Made by a program: the position numbers and the translations under genes. DNA of 64,000 nucleotides from Fibrobacter sp. UWB13 (lineage in GTDB: Bacteria > Fibrobacterota > Fibrobacteria > Fibrobacterales > Fibrobacteraceae). Of the stretch, positions 32,692 through 40,893 are shown piece by piece. The notes beneath the pieces were generated by a model, which saw only the letters and a list, made by a program, of their open reading frames with translations, was not told where the DNA came from and did not search any database. Every line of letters starts with the position of its first letter. Position 1 is the first letter of the stretch. The DNA lies in assembly GCF_900177805.1 (NCBI RefSeq), contig NZ_FXAX01000001.1, positions 1,488,001 through 1,552,000 on the forward strand, given 5' to 3'.

Positions 32692-33473
32692 TGACGAAGT
32701 TTAGACCGTGCATTGACTTGCACGATGGCAAGGTAAAGCAGATCGTCGGCAGTTCACTCTCCGACAGCGGAGCGGGACTCAAGACAAATTTTGAAACAGA
32801 CAGATCATCCGCATGGTTTGCCGAACTCTACAAGAAAGACGGCATCAAGGGCGGACACGTGATTATGCTTGGCAAGGGAAACGAGAGCGCGGCAAAGGAC
32901 GCGCTTTCGGCGTATCCAGGGGGCATGCAAGTTGGCGGTGGCATCAACGCCCAGAACGCTTTGGAGTACATCCAGGCAGGCGCTTCGCACGTGATTGTGA
33001 CGAGCTGGATTTTTCCGGACGGAAAACTCGACCGTTCGCGCCTTGACGAACTTGTAAAGACGGTCGGCAAGGAACACCTGATTTTGGACTTGAGCTGCAA
33101 GCGCACCGGCATGGTCGATGGCAAGCCGCAATGGAAGATTGCCACTAACCGCTGGCAGACGATTATCGATATCGAAATCAACAAGGAAACACTCGAAGAC
33201 CTCGCCAAGAGCTGTGATGAATTCTTGATTCACGCAGCCGATGTCGAAGGCAAGCAGCAGGGCATGGACGACGAACTCATCAAGTTCCTCGCCGAGAATA
33301 GCCCGATTCCTGTGACGTATGCAGGTGGTGCAAAATCGCTTGAAGACCTGATTCATTGCAAAGAAATTTCGAATGGCAAGATTGACCTTACCATTGGTAG
33401 TGCTTTAGACTTGTTCGGTGGCAAAGGAGTGAAGTATGACGACTGCGTCAAGTTCAACAAAGCTCAAGGCTAG
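32691..33473 (+). CDS. hisA: ProFAR isomerase HisA, eukaryotic (HIS6) type
   Basis: 260 aa. It catalyses the fourth step of histidine synthesis, the Amadori rearrangement of ProFAR to PRFAR. The sequence follows the fungal and plant HIS6 form (TIGR02129 type) rather than the usual bacterial HisA: FRPCIDLHDGKVKQIVG, LKTNFETD, YKKDGIKGGHVIMLG, QVGGGIN, HVIVTSWIF, LILDLSCKR and DEFLIHAADVEGKQQG. It is overlapped by its neighbours on both sides: one base with the lipocalin gene and 38 bp with the glycosyltransferase. No other his gene is in the window, so the gene sits apart from a his operon, as eukaryote-type copies often do. Confidence 0.9.
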   Translation: MTKFRPCIDLHDGKVKQIVGSSLSDSGAGLKTNFETDRSSAWFAELYKKDGIKGGHVIMLGKGNESAAKDALSAYPGGMQVGGGINAQNALEYIQAGASHVIVTSWIFPDGKLDRSRLDELVKTVGKEHLILDLSCKRTGMVDGKPQWKIATNRWQTIIDIEINKETLEDLAKSCDEFLIHAADVEGKQQGMDDELIKFLAENSPIPVTYAGGAKSLEDLIHCKEISNGKIDLTIGSALDLFGGKGVKYDDCVKFNKAQG

Positions 33474-34866
33474 CGACAAGCTCGATTCTCGCCCGGCAAT
33501 TTTTGGTCGAAAGGTCACGAGCACCTTCCGCAAGATTTTCTCGTTTGACCACAGACCGCCCGGAAACATCCGCACTTGCTGGATCCCACCTCTAGTGTTT
33601 TTTACGCCAATTATAAATTTGCCGAAACTCTTGAAGTTGCGTTTTTATTTGAAGAAAGAACGCCAAAAGAGAGATCCGGACGATGTGCGCATTCTGTTTT
33701 ACTCGGACAATCTGGACGAGACGAACGGCATTGCGAACAACTTGAGGAACGTGATTCCGTACATGCGTGCACACGGCATGAAGGCTTACCTCGCCGGCAG
33801 TGCATTCAACACCCGCCCATGCGGTGTCATTGAAAACAGCTACTGCATTTTGTTGCCGCGCCTGTTCAGCATGGAACAGCTCGGGTACGCGAATAGCGAA
33901 CTTGCCATTCCGCGCATTTCACCGGCACTGAGATTGCTCAAGCGCTACCCGATTGACATGATTGAACTGGAAACCCCGAGCCCTGGCGCTTGGGTCGTTT
34001 GCCTATGTGCATGGATTGCAGGCATCAAGGTCTTTAGCCACTACCGCACCGACGTGCCGACTTACGCAAAAACGCTTGTAAAAGCGAAGTGGATGCACAC
34101 GTACGTGCTCTGGCTCATGCGCATTTTCTACTGGATGGCGCGCCCGGTCATTAGCCCTTGCGATGACTATGCAGACATTCTGCAAAAGGACTTGAAGGTC
34201 CCTGCAAACCAGGTGCAGATTCTCCCCCGCGGACTCCCGCTCGATCGTTTTTCGCCGACATTGCGCGGTAAAGGTGCATGGGAAAAGTTCGGCAACGAAC
34301 GCACCAAGAGACCCGTGCGATTTGCATTTATCGGTAGAATTTCCAAAGAAAAGAATCTGGAATTTTTGAACTCCGTGTGGAGCAAGTTCTCAGCCAAGCA
34401 CGACGACGTGGAACTCATGTACGTGGGCTACGGTTGGTATCTCGAAGAAATCAAGAAGCAGTTCAAAGACAATCCGAGTGTTTGCTTTGCAGGCGAACAG
34501 GGCGGCGAGATGCTCGCAAGCCTTTATGCGGATGCGGACTTTTTCTTGTTCCCAAGCACGACAGACACGTTCGGAAACGTAGTCGTGGAAGCGATGTCTA
34601 CAGGCACACCCGCAATTGTAAGCAATTACGGCGGTCCGCACGACATTGTGCAGGACGACAGTTGCGGACGCATTTTGCCAATTGATGAAACAAAGTGGTT
34701 GGAAACGCTCGAAGAATGCCGAACCATCAAGCTTGAGAAGCCGGAACTCTACGAACAGATGCGCATCGACTGCCACAAGCGCAGCGAACGCTACACGCTT
34801 GCAAGCTCGACCAAAACGCAGTTCGAGTTCTTTAGAAAGCTCAAACGAGAAGTGTACGGGATTTAA
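33436..34866 (+). CDS. GT4-family glycosyltransferase
   Basis: 476 aa, GT-B fold. A basic N-terminal extension of about 75 residues, with a hydrophobic patch IPPLVFFTPIINLP, precedes the Rossmann domain (VRILFYSDNLDETNGIANNLRNV), typical of alpha-mannosyltransferases related to PimB/MgtA. The C-terminal nucleotide-sugar domain has FAFIGRISKEKNLEF, PSTTDTFGNVVVEAMSTGTPAIVSNYGGP and the conserved E-x7-E. An AAGGAG 6 bp upstream supports the ATG at 33436, inside the end of hisA. It probably acts on a membrane-bound glycolipid or polysaccharide acceptor. Donor and acceptor are unknown. Confidence 0.88.
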   Translation: MTTASSSTKLKASDKLDSRPAIFGRKVTSTFRKIFSFDHRPPGNIRTCWIPPLVFFTPIINLPKLLKLRFYLKKERQKRDPDDVRILFYSDNLDETNGIANNLRNVIPYMRAHGMKAYLAGSAFNTRPCGVIENSYCILLPRLFSMEQLGYANSELAIPRISPALRLLKRYPIDMIELETPSPGAWVVCLCAWIAGIKVFSHYRTDVPTYAKTLVKAKWMHTYVLWLMRIFYWMARPVISPCDDYADILQKDLKVPANQVQILPRGLPLDRFSPTLRGKGAWEKFGNERTKRPVRFAFIGRISKEKNLEFLNSVWSKFSAKHDDVELMYVGYGWYLEEIKKQFKDNPSVCFAGEQGGEMLASLYADADFFLFPSTTDTFGNVVVEAMSTGTPAIVSNYGGPHDIVQDDSCGRILPIDETKWLETLEECRTIKLEKPELYEQMRIDCHKRSERYTLASSTKTQFEFFRKLKREVYGI

Positions 34867-34885
34867 CCGAACAACTAATGACTCC
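34865..34885. repeat. Short heptamer array I, overlapping the mutY start
   Basis: Three degenerate units, AACCGAA, CAACTAA and TGACTCC. The mutY ATG (34878-34880) spans the last two units in the same ACTAATGACT context as the lnt start. Confidence 0.5.
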
Positions 34886-36107
34886 AGATTCGTTAAAACG
34901 TTTGCGCGAGTGGTTCAGGGCGAACGCGGCAGAATTGCCGTGGAGGCCTGCGGACTTGGATGCGCCCCGTGATCCGTATGCGGTATGGATTAGCGAAACG
35001 ATGTTGCAGCAAACGCAGGTTTCGACGGTCAGGGATTATTTTATACGATGGATGAAGCAGTTCCCAAATGTGGAAACGCTAGCCCAGGCAGAAGAAGCCG
35101 AGGTCTTTAAGTATTGGCAGGGGCTTGGGTATTATAGCCGCGCTAGGAATATATTGAAGACGGCGAAAATCGTCGCAGGCCTTCGACAAAGCAAAGGACC
35201 CTGCAAGATGCCCGAGACGCGCAAGGAATTGGAAGCGTTGCCGGGAATTGGAGCGTACACGGCGGGCGCCATTTTAAGCCTCGCCTACCACCAGAGAGAA
35301 GCGATTCTGGACGGGAATCTCGTTAGGATTTTTAGCCGATTGTACGAGCTTGATTTTTTGCCGACTGACAAAGGAAAAATTATAGATTGCCACGCCTCCT
35401 TACAGGAGGCTCGCAATGACGTGCAAGTTTCGACAGCGCGGGAGCTTGCACACGCATTGGAGAAACGCAGCAGTCATGGCACGAAGTGCAATGACGTGAG
35501 AGCAAGCGAGATTTATTGGGAATATGCGCGGAAAGTGGCGGATTCTCCGAAGGCCTACATGCACAACGAAGCTCTGATGGAGCTTGGACGAACAGTTTGC
35601 AAGACAAAGTCTCCGCTCTGCGAAACATGCCCGCTCCATAAAGAATGCCGCGCATTCTTGGATGGTCGCACAGCAGAATTTCCACCCGCAAAAAAACGCA
35701 CCGAAAAAAGCTGGCACGGGACAGTGCTCGTTATCGAGAGTGCGGACGAAAAAATTTTAGCCGTAAACGGCGGGCAAAAATTCTTGGACAAGCAACTGGC
35801 GCTACCGCATTTTGAAAGTGCTCGCCATGCAACCGTTGCACTCCCCGCCAAAGCAGAAGATTACATCAACGCCGACGATGTCGAATCGTTAAAGCATTGC
35901 GGAACATTCCGCCATAGCATCACGGTGCATAAAATCGAATGCGATGTATTGCACGTGCAACTTTCAACAAAAGCAAAATCAGCACATTTGCCAAAGCCAA
36001 CAGCCAATAGTGACAAGCCGACCGTATTTGAATGGATTGAAAAAGCGAAAGCCTTGGAGACTTTCGCTAATTCATTCAGCTTAAAAGCACTAAAGAAATG
36101 TCTTTAG
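34878..36107 (+). CDS. mutY: Adenine DNA glycosylase MutY with in-frame palindromic insertion
   Basis: 409 aa. It removes adenine mispaired with 8-oxoguanine. Catalytic Glu40 is in SETMLQQTQ, the helix-hairpin-helix is LPGIGAYTAGAI, Asp145 is in ILDGNLVRIF, and the 4Fe-4S ligands are Cys241, 248, 251 and 257 (C-x6-C-x2-C-x5-C). A Nudix-like C-terminal domain (about 275-400) reads 8-oxoG. Between the RLYELDFLPTD and EIYWEYARKV segments there are about 40 residues that E. coli MutY lacks (roughly residues 170-212). They are encoded by three tandem hairpins ending in ATGAC, so a palindromic repeat has entered the gene without breaking the frame. The start codon lies in a heptamer repeat. Confidence 0.93.
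   Translation: MTPDSLKRLREWFRANAAELPWRPADLDAPRDPYAVWISETMLQQTQVSTVRDYFIRWMKQFPNVETLAQAEEAEVFKYWQGLGYYSRARNILKTAKIVAGLRQSKGPCKMPETRKELEALPGIGAYTAGAILSLAYHQREAILDGNLVRIFSRLYELDFLPTDKGKIIDCHASLQEARNDVQVSTARELAHALEKRSSHGTKCNDVRASEIYWEYARKVADSPKAYMHNEALMELGRTVCKTKSPLCETCPLHKECRAFLDGRTAEFPPAKKRTEKSWHGTVLVIESADEKILAVNGGQKFLDKQLALPHFESARHATVALPAKAEDYINADDVESLKHCGTFRHSITVHKIECDVLHVQLSTKAKSAHLPKPTANSDKPTVFEWIEKAKALETFANSFSLKALKKCL
35385..35495 (+). repeat. Triple palindromic element inside mutY
   Basis: Hairpin 1: ATTGC and GCCTCC pair with GGAGGC and GCAAT (35386-35417), ending GACG. Hairpin 2: GTGCAAG / CTTGCAC (35421-35451). Hairpin 3: GTCAT and GCAC pair with GTGC and ATGAC (35473-35495). The reading frame of mutY stays open through all of it. 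Confidence 0.85.
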
Positions 36108-36136
36108 GAGATGCCTGCTCGGAGGCAGACATGACA
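36108..36136. repeat. ATGACA-ended palindrome after mutY
   Basis: ATGCCTGC / GCAGACAT (one mismatch) with a 6-nt loop, followed by GACA. It starts directly after the mutY stop codon. Confidence 0.8.
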
Positions 36137-36157
36137 GGTCGGAATAATTAGTGCTAG

Positions 36158-37867
36158 TTAAAAGCTCTTCTTTGCAGTGCAGAAGAATCGGATGCGGCTA
36201 TGCCCGCCATTCGGTGCTTCTATAACTTCTTCACCTAAAGCTTGGATAATCGAGCCTGCTAAAGACATTCCCCATTTCGGGAAACGCTGTTCAAACGTAG
36301 CGTCCCAGAACCAGTCTCCCTTTACGACATACGGATTCCTGGTACGGAGATTCCACTCAGCATCACTTCTATAACGCAATGAATGTGAAATACGGAACGT
36401 CTTGTTAATAAGCCAATCCGCATTGAACGAAACATAAAATTCCGCAGGATTGACCTCAAAACGTTTTTCATCGCCGTCAATACGTTCAAAGCCCGTGAGC
36501 GCTGTAAAGTTGAAGAAATCTTTAAGCCAGAGCTTTAACCAAAATTCACCCGTTACGCCTTTAATCCATGAATTTATGCGAGAGACATCGCCATGACGGT
36601 ACGTAAAGATTTTGTCTTTGACAAATGATTCTGCGTCAAAAGTTTCAGCACCATATTCAGCCCAAAAACTTCCACGAAGACCAAAGCCGAAGAAATTCGT
36701 CAGAGAATCTTCAAAACGGACGTAGCCTTGCAACAAGTTCATTCGACCCGCTGCAGTCAGTGAAATGGTATCGCCGTCGAAATATTCATGCGTATCGGCA
36801 ATCGGATTCAAGCGCGTTCCGGCAATATTCTTGGCACCGACTGTAATATTCATTTTTTCGAGAGCAGGTATCAAATATTCAACGCTATCTTGAACAAGCC
36901 AATCTCTATCATTCACGCCAAACATCACATCGAACTTGAGGTTGTCCATCGGGCGAACGCCCATTTCAAGGAATGGCCACAAGACTCGATCGTCAGCAAG
37001 ACCTGTATAAACAGTACCCTCATCATTAACAAAACGGAATGCAAGACCTGCAGAAAGCTGCAACATACCACGTTTACACGTTTCGCTACAGCTATAGACA
37101 ACAGAGCCGTTCACTTCTTTGCGTTCACCAGTTTCCTTCTTTCGTTTGTCCTGATATTCCGCATTTTCATAAACAAGCGTGGTCGAGAAATTACCGATTT
37201 CTGCACGTGCTTCAATTCTCGGCTTGTACTCCACAGGGATCCATCTGGAGCTTTCGGTAAAGATCCACAAGTATTCCTTGCCGGCGAGAATGGATGCATC
37301 TATAAAGTCATTCGTATAACCGATTCCACCATAAGCCGAACTGAAAAACGGCCAGTTTTCGCCAAAGAACGAGAACGATCCGTCAACTTGATCCATACGA
37401 TATTTGCGTGCCGTATAGAAGGCATAATGGTCATCCTGGAATAAACGGAACGTCGCCCATAAGCCATGGAACAACGGCGTACGGAAACCGCCTTCCAAAA
37501 TCGGAGTTCTATTAATGGGGCGATCTTCAGCATCCGTGAGGAAGTCATGATAAATTAAATCACCCAATTCATTACCCGTCTTCATCCAGAAGGATGGCGT
37601 AGCGATTGGAGTCCAGCTCGGCAAAACGGACATGCGATTAAAAAGCAGACGATAGCGCAACTTACGCGGAGTCCACAATTCACTTTCGGAATGAATTCCG
37701 CCTGCGCCAAGAGTGCGGTCAAAATAATATGTCGGACCCGCAATTAAGAACGTACCGTCATCGCGAGAAACAACTTCCATGCCTTCCATTTCGGCATCAA
37801 CGGATGCGAAAGCAAAACAAGCGGATATTGCCAAAACAGAAAATATCTTATTTACAAAGGAGTTCAT
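36158..37867 (-). CDS. Outer-membrane beta-barrel protein, unknown
   Basis: 569 aa with a Sec signal peptide (cut near ASVDA, about residue 25). The body alternates hydrophobic and polar residues, is rich in Trp, Tyr and Phe, and ends in F (TAKKSF), as outer-membrane barrels do. Segments such as GGIHSESELWTPRKLRYRLLFNRMSVLPSW do not match a family I know. The start overlaps the stop of the upstream 200-aa barrel gene by one base, so the two are translationally coupled. They lie at the end of an fmt-rsmB operon. Confidence 0.8.
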   Translation of the reverse strand: MNSFVNKIFSVLAISACFAFASVDAEMEGMEVVSRDDGTFLIAGPTYYFDRTLGAGGIHSESELWTPRKLRYRLLFNRMSVLPSWTPIATPSFWMKTGNELGDLIYHDFLTDAEDRPINRTPILEGGFRTPLFHGLWATFRLFQDDHYAFYTARKYRMDQVDGSFSFFGENWPFFSSAYGGIGYTNDFIDASILAGKEYLWIFTESSRWIPVEYKPRIEARAEIGNFSTTLVYENAEYQDKRKKETGERKEVNGSVVYSCSETCKRGMLQLSAGLAFRFVNDEGTVYTGLADDRVLWPFLEMGVRPMDNLKFDVMFGVNDRDWLVQDSVEYLIPALEKMNITVGAKNIAGTRLNPIADTHEYFDGDTISLTAAGRMNLLQGYVRFEDSLTNFFGFGLRGSFWAEYGAETFDAESFVKDKIFTYRHGDVSRINSWIKGVTGEFWLKLWLKDFFNFTALTGFERIDGDEKRFEVNPAEFYVSFNADWLINKTFRISHSLRYRSDAEWNLRTRNPYVVKGDWFWDATFEQRFPKWGMSLAGSIIQALGEEVIEAPNGGHSRIRFFCTAKKSF

Positions 37868-38469
37868 TACCAGATGCTCCTTTCAAGAGTGAGTCCAGCA
37901 GATAACATATTAGAGCGTTTGGGAAGAGTCCACAGCTGTTCCCATGATATGTGGAAACCCGCACTGTATTCTTTAAACTTAAACACAGGCAAACTAATCC
38001 TTGCATACCATCCAAATTCTGTTTCGTTATCGGTCAAAGTTCCACCGCGTTTTTTATAATCCATTTTTTCGGTATCGGCACGAGTCCAGTTACAAGCGAA
38101 ACCGCCTCCAAGAATAACGGGACTGATAACATTCCATTTCCAGTCCACACCGACACGTCCCATAAACTGGTGAACGCCATCATAGTAAATATCGGTATTC
38201 GGCTTGAAATACGTGTATTGGAACATCACGATTCCATCAACATTTTCCCAATAAGTGTAGCGGACACCGACACCGCCATACAAGGCATTTTTCACAGCAT
38301 CCATCAAGCGCCCCATCGGGTAGATTTCGCCACCTTCGATGAACACGGACAAATGTGAAAACGAGATATCGTTTGCAACAGCCGCAGAGTCGTTTCTAAA
38401 CGCAAGCGGATCTTCAGCATGTAAAAGCGATACCAAACTTAAAGCTAGAATCGTAATGAGTTTTTTCAT
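37867..38469 (-). CDS. Small outer-membrane barrel-like protein, unknown
   Basis: 200 aa with a signal peptide ending LHAED (residue 18). Segments HLSVFIEGGEIYP, YGGVGVRYTYW and FMGRVGVDWKW and a C-terminal ...LTLERSIW are typical of an 8-stranded barrel with a terminal aromatic residue. It overlaps rsmB by 4 bp (ATGA) at its start and the next barrel gene by 1 bp at its end. It is probably made with its neighbour and may form a pair. No Shine-Dalgarno assignment is needed because of coupling. Confidence 0.8.
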   Translation of the reverse strand: MKKLITILALSLVSLLHAEDPLAFRNDSAAVANDISFSHLSVFIEGGEIYPMGRLMDAVKNALYGGVGVRYTYWENVDGIVMFQYTYFKPNTDIYYDGVHQFMGRVGVDWKWNVISPVILGGGFACNWTRADTEKMDYKKRGGTLTDNETEFGWYARISLPVFKFKEYSAGFHISWEQLWTLPKRSNMLSAGLTLERSIW

Positions 38470-39716
38470 TTTTTGTATTCCAAAGCTTGTGCGAAAAAGC
38501 CGTCGAGGCGGGAATCCTTGAGGCCTGGCAAAACGGGTTCGCCAACTTTCACAAATTCAGGATGAGCCTTGACGAAGCGTGCGATGACTCGCGTTGTTTC
38601 CGTCGGATCGGGGCTGCATGTGGCATACACGAGGCGCCCGCCAGGAGCGAGTGCGGCAGATGCATTTTCGAGAATCTTGAACTGGAGTTCGGCAACTTCA
38701 TTAATGGATTCTGGAGTCATGCGGTAGACGGATTCCGGACGGCGAGCGATCACACCCATGTTGCTGCACGGGACATCGAGAAGAATGCGGTCGAACTTAG
38801 ACGAATGCTGCGGAGAAGTCGCGGAATCTTGAGCAGGCGCAAGGTCGATGACTTCGGTCTTGATGTTTGTAAGGCCGAGGCGGTTCATCAGGTCTTGCAT
38901 TTTTTCGAGACGCGAGGCGGACGAATCGCTCGCGAGAATTTCAAGCGAGCTATCCATTTCGGCCATGAGTGCGGTCTTGCCGCCGGGAGCAGCGCAAGCG
39001 TCCCAGACTTTCAAGCCAGGCTTCAAGTCGAGGAGTTTCACGACTTCGAATGCAGACGGATTCTGGAACGAGAATTCGCCTTTCACAAATTCCGGAAGCG
39101 CAAGCAAAAGCTTCACGCCCACGTCACGCGGGATTTCAATAAAGCGGTCGTAGAGAATCGAGGCGCCCGTAATACCGATTTTTTCGGCAAGCACCGGAGC
39201 GCTCGTCTTTTGCAAGTTCACGCGGATCCATTCGGTCGGGCGTTCCAGCGTCGCCTTCGCCAAAGCTTCGGCGCGGTCGCCTCCGTACACATCGAACCAA
39301 CGACGCACAAGCCATTCGGGCACGGAATTCTCGACACTCACGCGGCGAACGCGCTGCGGTGGAAGCGCAGGCTCGCCTTGACGGCGAGCAGTGCGAAGCA
39401 CCGCGTTCACAAGCCGCGCAGTACTCTCGCCGAGATTTACAGACTTCGCAAGTTCCACGCAATCATTGATTGCAGCGTAATCCGGCACGTCCATAAAGAA
39501 CATCTGGAAGAGGCCCATTTCAAGAATCACGCGGGCTTCGAGCGATGGCAATTTCTTTGTGAGCGACTTGACGAAATATTCAAGGTACAAGTGCCTGCGG
39601 CAAACGCCCAGAGCAAGTTCCATCGCAAAAGGAGAAAGTCCGCTTTCCTTGATGAACGAGCCGTCTTTTAGCCAAAGCAAAAGGACTCGATAGGCTTCTT
39701 CACGTTCCGTTAGCAA
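38466..39716 (-). CDS. rsmB: 16S rRNA (cytosine(967)-C5)-methyltransferase
   Basis: 416 aa. An N-terminal NusB-like RNA-binding domain (about 1-140, LGLFQMFFMDVPDYAAINDCVELAK) is followed by a class I methyltransferase: VWDACAAPGGKT (SAM loop), ILASDSSASRLE, DRILLDVPCSNMGV and the catalytic-cysteine strand RLVYATCSPDPTE. It methylates C967 of 16S rRNA. It overlaps fmt by 7 bp, the common fmt-rsmB order, and the downstream barrel gene by 4 bp. Confidence 0.94.
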   Translation of the reverse strand: MLTEREEAYRVLLLWLKDGSFIKESGLSPFAMELALGVCRRHLYLEYFVKSLTKKLPSLEARVILEMGLFQMFFMDVPDYAAINDCVELAKSVNLGESTARLVNAVLRTARRQGEPALPPQRVRRVSVENSVPEWLVRRWFDVYGGDRAEALAKATLERPTEWIRVNLQKTSAPVLAEKIGITGASILYDRFIEIPRDVGVKLLLALPEFVKGEFSFQNPSAFEVVKLLDLKPGLKVWDACAAPGGKTALMAEMDSSLEILASDSSASRLEKMQDLMNRLGLTNIKTEVIDLAPAQDSATSPQHSSKFDRILLDVPCSNMGVIARRPESVYRMTPESINEVAELQFKILENASAALAPGGRLVYATCSPDPTETTRVIARFVKAHPEFVKVGEPVLPGLKDSRLDGFFAQALEYKK

Positions 39717-40633
39717 AATTGAAGTCCCTCGCGCTTTTGAATGCCTCGCATAAAGTCTGCTACAGGCATCGGCTTTTTGCCTTCGGCCTGGATTTCAATC
39801 ACTTCGAGAACGCCTTCGCCAGTGCCAATAAAAAGTCGATTGTCCTTGAATTCGACAACACCCGGAGCAAGCTTCGGACCGTTTTCGGGAGTATCCGTCT
39901 GGCGCAAGTACACCATGCGGCCACCGAGCTTTCCATAGCCACCCGGCCACGGATTAAACGCGCGGATGCGATCGTGAATCGTGCGTGCCGGCAAATTGAA
40001 ATCGATCAAGCCTTCTTCTTTCTTGATTTTCGGAGCACCACTTGCCTGAGCGTGGTCTTGCGTCAAATCCTTTTCGCAACCGTTCTTGAGCTGGTTCAAA
40101 GCATCGTCCAAGGCATCGCAACCCGGAGCGACCATTTTGTCGAGCAAGCTTGCGGTTGTGTCCTGATGGTCAATCACGACCGTGCGCTGTGCAAGAATCG
40201 GACCATGGTCCATCTTTTCGTCCAGGCGGAAAACAGTCACGCCAGTTTCCTTGAGGCCATCGGCAATAGCACGCTGCACCGGAGCGGCTCCGCGGTACTT
40301 CGGGAGCAAACTACCGTGAACGTTCACGGCACCAAACTTCGTGATGCCCAAAATATTCTTGGGCAAGATGGAATACGCCACGACGACATAAAGGTCGGCA
40401 TCGTACTTGCGGAGGTCTGCTTCGAATTCAGGAGACTTCAAGTCCGTCGGCTGCAAGACCGGCAAATTGTGCTTGAGCGCAGCCTCTTTCACAGGCGGAG
40501 GCGTAAGCACGCGGCCACGGCCTGCCGGGCGATCGGGCTGTGTGACAACAGCTAAAACTTCGTTATCGGAAGCAACAAGGTGCTCCAAGAATTGAGCCGC
40601 AAACGCGGGCGTTCCCATAAATACAATTTTCAT
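39710..40633 (-). CDS. fmt: Methionyl-tRNA formyltransferase
   Basis: 307 aa from the ATG at 40633. The frame runs 33 bp further, but the conserved protein starts at KIVFMGTPAFA. It formylates initiator Met-tRNA using 10-formyl-THF. Signatures: QPDRPAGRGRVLTPPPVKEAAL, NVHGSLLPKYRGAAPVQRAI (catalytic Asn-His), MDHGPIL and IRAFNPWPGG. TATATTTT lies 5 bp upstream of the ATG (40639-40646) without a Shine-Dalgarno, so this operon may also start with a leaderless gene. rsmB follows with a 7-bp overlap. Confidence 0.95.
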   Translation of the reverse strand: MKIVFMGTPAFAAQFLEHLVASDNEVLAVVTQPDRPAGRGRVLTPPPVKEAALKHNLPVLQPTDLKSPEFEADLRKYDADLYVVVAYSILPKNILGITKFGAVNVHGSLLPKYRGAAPVQRAIADGLKETGVTVFRLDEKMDHGPILAQRTVVIDHQDTTASLLDKMVAPGCDALDDALNQLKNGCEKDLTQDHAQASGAPKIKKEEGLIDFNLPARTIHDRIRAFNPWPGGYGKLGGRMVYLRQTDTPENGPKLAPGVVEFKDNRLFIGTGEGVLEVIEIQAEGKKPMPVADFMRGIQKREGLQFC

Positions 40634-40638
40634 ACCGC

Positions 40639-40646
40639 AAAATATA
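40639..40646 (-). promoter_or_regulatory. TAnnTTTT element abutting fmt
   Basis: TATATTTT on the minus strand, 5 bp before the fmt ATG. It fits the series of -7-like elements set directly against start codons. Confidence 0.4.
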
Positions 40647-40757
40647 GCTATTAGAAAGCATTTCAAGTCTTATATAAAAAGCACTTGCTCTAGTATAAGC
40701 GAGAAGTTTAAATAACTATAGAAACAGAAACAAATCGTTGAGAGAATAAAAGCGTCG

Positions 40758-40825
40758 GCCAAGGATGGGGAGGGTGCAGGGAGGGGCCCGTGCGGCCTTC
40801 GCAACTCCGAGCTGGGGCCCCGCCC
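40758..40825. other. GC-rich structured island with G-quadruplex motif
   Basis: Four G tracts (767-770, 772-774, 779-781 and 783-786 after 40,000) with loops of 1, 4 and 1 nt make a canonical G-quadruplex motif on the plus strand. GGGGCCC at 40783-40789 can also pair with GGGCCCC at 40815-40821 around a 25-nt loop. The surrounding DNA is AT-rich. No open frame fits. It lies between the divergent fmt and lrgA genes. Confidence 0.6.
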
Positions 40826-40858
40826 GCATAATCTACTTTTTGCATTAAAAAAAACACC

Positions 40859-40888
40859 TTTGGCGTGAGCCCTTATTTTCTATCTTTG
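40859..40888 (+). promoter_or_regulatory. Promoter of lrgA
   Basis: TTTG at 40859-40862 and TATCTTTG at 40881-40888 are 18 bp apart, a close match to the Bacteroidetes promoter consensus. The ATG is 5 bp beyond the second element, so the mRNA is predicted to be leaderless. Confidence 0.6.
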
Positions 40889-40893
40889 GGCGC

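Noticed and set aside
38487-39671. Plus-strand 394-residue frame over rsmB
   Set aside because: Antisense shadow; rsmB is fully supported.
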